Shown: piece by piece, positions 6,649-8,727 of the stretch
Layout of the letters: each line of letters opens with the position of its first letter
Position numbering within the stretch: position 1 is the stretch's first letter
From: JBJENW01 sp051880395
GTDB taxonomy: Bacteria > Bacillota > Clostridia > Lachnospirales > Lachnospiraceae
Length of the DNA: 8,727 bases
Direction of reading: 5' to 3'
Assembly (NCBI GenBank): GCA_051880395.1
Contig: JBJENW010000293.1
Coordinates: 1-8,727 of the forward strand
Made by a program: the position numbers and the translations under genes
Notes under the pieces: model-generated
Told to the model about the DNA's origin: nothing
What the model saw: the letters and a program-made list of their open reading frames with translations, nothing else
Database searches by the model: none

Positions 6649-8727
6649 TTGCAGGTAATTACACACAATATACAGATGCAATCTACAAATCGCCAATTAA
6701 AAACGGCATCTGATCGAAAAGGAAAAGCAATAGAAAAATTATCATCGGGTTACCGAATCAATCGGAGTGCGGATGATGCAGCAGGATTACAAATTTCAGA
6801 AAAGATGAGAAGTCAGATACGTGGCTTAGAAAAAGCATCTTCCAACATTCAGGATGGAATATCGCTGTGCCAAGTGGCGGATGGAGCACTTAGCGAGGTA
6901 CACGCTTTGCTTCAAAGAATGAATGAACTAACGGTTCAGGCAGCGAACGGAGTCAATACAGTAGAGGATCGTCAAGCAATCCAGGATGAAATTAGTCAAT
7001 TGAAATTGGAGATTAACCATATTGGAACAGATACATCCTTTAATTCGATGTCTGTTTTCAAACCATATAAAACAAATTCAGAAACAAATGAGATGACAGG
7101 CGTAGATTCAGGGATGCAGTTACCAAGTGGAACAAAGATGTTGTTGAACGCAGCGAATGTTGGAACTTTAACACAAAATGTGGATGGCAGCTATGAATTG
7201 GAAGATGGATATATTTATCAAATTGCATCAGATTTAAACGGAAAGTCCTTTCATATCGGATCGGGAAAAACGGTATCGATAGAAAACACAAATTTGAATA
7301 ATAGTGGGATTATATGTGAAAATGCAATTTTATATTTGGATAATGTAACGATTGAAAATGATTTTAATCAAGGAACAACATATCCATCGGGGCATGAAGG
7401 GGCACCAGTTGAATGTGTTGGAAACAATGAAATTAATTTTATCGGGACAAATAAGCTAAAAGGCGGGAGATACTGGGCAACGCAGAATGACATCTTTGAT
7501 TATGCAGCCATCTCTGTAACCACAGGAAATACGGTTTCGTTGAATGGAAGCGGACTGTTAGAAACAATTGGGGGAGGAGCAGCTGCTGGGATTGGAGGAG
7601 ATTTCATTTCCGGTAAAGAAGATGCAGGTAATATTTTGATCCAGAGCGGTGAAATACATGCTTATTCTGGAGATGTATTAACAGGGGCAGGAATCGGTGG
7701 CGCATTGGAAGGAAAGTGTGGGAATATAGTAATCAATGGTGGAAAGACTTATTCGTATGGAGGAGATGGAGGAGCAGGAATTGGAAGTGGTACATTTTTT
7801 TATGGATCTGCGGCAAAATGCGGTTTAATCACGATTACAGATGGAGTAGTTTATGCATCAGGAGGAAATACAGATGGAGGAGCAGGAATTGGTGGTGGAT
7901 TTGGAAGTTCTGGTGCGGATGTAGTCATTACTGGAGGAACGGTTGTTGCTGTTGGAAATGAAGGTGGAGCGGGAATCGGAAGCGGAACAAACATGAGTGG
8001 TCTGCCATTGAATAGTGGGACATTGAATCTTACTGGAGGAGAAGTTCTTGCAATTGGTTCAAACAGAACATATTTGCTTACACCTGGATATGGGGCTGCT
8101 TCAGCGATTGGTCAAGGCGCATTAGATCCGCTTATGCTAAGTGATGTTACGGATTGGCAAAACGGCTTTCAGCCTGTAGAAATTGATGGAGTATCACAAG
8201 ACAGCTTTCTTCTTGGACGAGATGATACGACAAAAGACAGCAATGGAAATTATACATTTACATATAAAAATATAGCAGGGAACAGCGGGACAAATACTGG
8301 AGAGACAAAGCCTGCAACGGAAACGACCATATCGGCAGGAAATCAATGGTGGATTCAAATGGGAGCAAATAGCGGAGAAGGAATGTTCCTAAATATAGGT
8401 CCGCTAAGTTGCAAAGATCTTGGATTAGATGTGGTTCAGGTATTGAGTGAATCGAATGCTGGCGCATCCATTTCAGTTGTACAAAAAGCAATTCAAAAGG
8501 TTTCTGCACAGCGTACAAAAATCGGAGCGCAACAAAATCGTTTGGAATTTGGAAAATCAGTAGATGATAATACAGCAGAAAATACGCAATATGCAGAGTC
8601 GAGAATTCGTGATGCAGATATGGCAAAAGAAATTGTAAACGAGTCAAAGGAACAGATGCTAGAGCAGGTTACGCAATCTATATTAACAGAAGAAAAAAGA
8701 AATATGCAACAAATTTTAACATTATTG
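6649..8727 (+). CDS. fliC: Second flagellin with beta-helix repeat domain (3' end cut by window)
   Basis: A filament subunit, open for 693 codons from TTG 6649 to the window edge, ending QQILTLL. That matches the usual last residues of flagellins, so probably only a residue or two and the stop are missing. TTG is chosen because the next residues read QVITHNIQMQSTNRQLK, as flagellins do, and GGGGGGA lies just upstream; in-frame TAA at 6583 closes the frame above. N-terminal domain about 1-137 (KLSSGYRINRSADDAAG, ISEKMRSQIRGLEKASSNI). C-terminal part from about 567 (WWIQMGANSGEG, then TKIGAQQNRLEF and ESRIRDADMAKE). The roughly 430-residue middle holds six strand repeats of the form G-x-I-x-I-x-GG-x-V-x-A-x-GG (residues 293-471) alternating with GAGIGxG turns (312, 346, 375, 411, 440), typical of right-handed parallel beta-helix and Cthe_2159-like carbohydrate-binding modules. 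Identification as flagellin is firm; the beta-helix fold is inference. Confidence 0.92.
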   Translation, partial: MQVITHNIQMQSTNRQLKTASDRKGKAIEKLSSGYRINRSADDAAGLQISEKMRSQIRGLEKASSNIQDGISLCQVADGALSEVHALLQRMNELTVQAANGVNTVEDRQAIQDEISQLKLEINHIGTDTSFNSMSVFKPYKTNSETNEMTGVDSGMQLPSGTKMLLNAANVGTLTQNVDGSYELEDGYIYQIASDLNGKSFHIGSGKTVSIENTNLNNSGIICENAILYLDNVTIENDFNQGTTYPSGHEGAPVECVGNNEINFIGTNKLKGGRYWATQNDIFDYAAISVTTGNTVSLNGSGLLETIGGGAAAGIGGDFISGKEDAGNILIQSGEIHAYSGDVLTGAGIGGALEGKCGNIVINGGKTYSYGGDGGAGIGSGTFFYGSAAKCGLITITDGVVYASGGNTDGGAGIGGGFGSSGADVVITGGTVVAVGNEGGAGIGSGTNMSGLPLNSGTLNLTGGEVLAIGSNRTYLLTPGYGAASAIGQGALDPLMLSDVTDWQNGFQPVEIDGVSQDSFLLGRDDTTKDSNGNYTFTYKNIAGNSGTNTGETKPATETTISAGNQWWIQMGANSGEGMFLNIGPLSCKDLGLDVVQVLSESNAGASISVVQKAIQKVSAQRTKIGAQQNRLEFGKSVDDNTAENTQYAESRIRDADMAKEIVNESKEQMLEQVTQSILTEEKRNMQQILTLL
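7525..8061 (+). repeat. Glycine-rich coding repeats (beta-helix coils)
   Basis: Six tandem, imperfect coils encoded within the second flagellin: strand segments at residues 293-309, 327-341, 358-372, 392-406, 423-437 and 457-471. Turn motifs AAGIGG, GAGIGG, GAGIGS, GAGIGG and GAGIGS lie between them. Turn-to-turn spacing is 34, 29, 36 and 29 residues. At DNA level 7765-7784 and 7873-7892 are identical over 20 bases (encoding DGGAGI and the start of the next Gly), 108 bases apart, suggesting growth by duplication. Confidence 0.8.

Noticed and set aside
7716..7961. 81-codon forward frame rich in Trp, Arg and Cys
   Set aside because: It is a shifted reading of the GGA/GGT-rich glycine repeats; its odd composition is the shadow of those codons.
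7525..8061. CRISPR-like repeat array
   Set aside because: The repeats are imperfect, differ in spacing, and are in frame within a continuous flagellin reading frame.
8258..8647. 129-codon reverse frame and other long reverse frames under the flagellins
   Set aside because: They lie opposite conserved flagellin coding sequence, with no ribosome binding sites or recognisable motifs.

Overview
This window looks like part of the chromosome of a motile, low-GC Gram-positive bacterium, most likely a gut Clostridium-class organism of the Lachnospiraceae type. The grounds are two flagellins with Firmicutes-style N and C termini, a sigma-28 (SigD) promoter in front of them, a PD-(D/E)XK (Rpn-type) nuclease gene with the usual glycine/charged tail, strong Shine-Dalgarno sequences, two TTG starts and AT-rich intergenic DNA. 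The genus cannot be fixed from the sequence alone.

The left part (1-2034) is a decayed accessory region. It holds a possible 3' end of a gene entering from the left (1-99), the stranded 3' end of an Rpn-type nuclease gene (211-357), and a broken GHKL-ATPase-like gene (481-1397). The latter lacks its first ATP-binding box and has a frameshift at a run of C. About 640 bases without a convincing gene follow, with two strong hairpins and a good SigA-type promoter near the right end. That promoter appears to drive an intact 329-residue Rpn-family nuclease gene (2035-3024), which ends in a clear Rho-independent terminator (3048-3088).

The right part (3178-8727) is a flagellin locus. A near-consensus sigma-28 promoter (3178-3204) starts a leader of about 95 bases with two predicted CsrA sites: one GGA in the loop of a hairpin, the other overlapping the Shine-Dalgarno sequence. 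This is the layout of Bacillus subtilis hag, whose translation is controlled by the FliW-CsrA switch. The first flagellin is very large (1088 residues), with about 850 residues inserted between conserved filament-core ends. A second flagellin (TTG start, at least 693 residues, running to the window edge) follows after 75 bases with no visible terminator or sigma-28 promoter, so the two are probably co-transcribed.

The most unusual element is the middle of the second flagellin. It contains a run of glycine-rich repeats of about 30-36 residues, alternating a GAGIGxG turn with a G-x-I-x-I-x-GG-x-V-x-A strand pair. This is the signature of right-handed parallel beta-helix surface and carbohydrate-binding modules. 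If it folds that way, the filament would display a repeat-built, adhesin-like domain on every subunit. The unrelated middle of the first flagellin would give a filament with two different surfaces.
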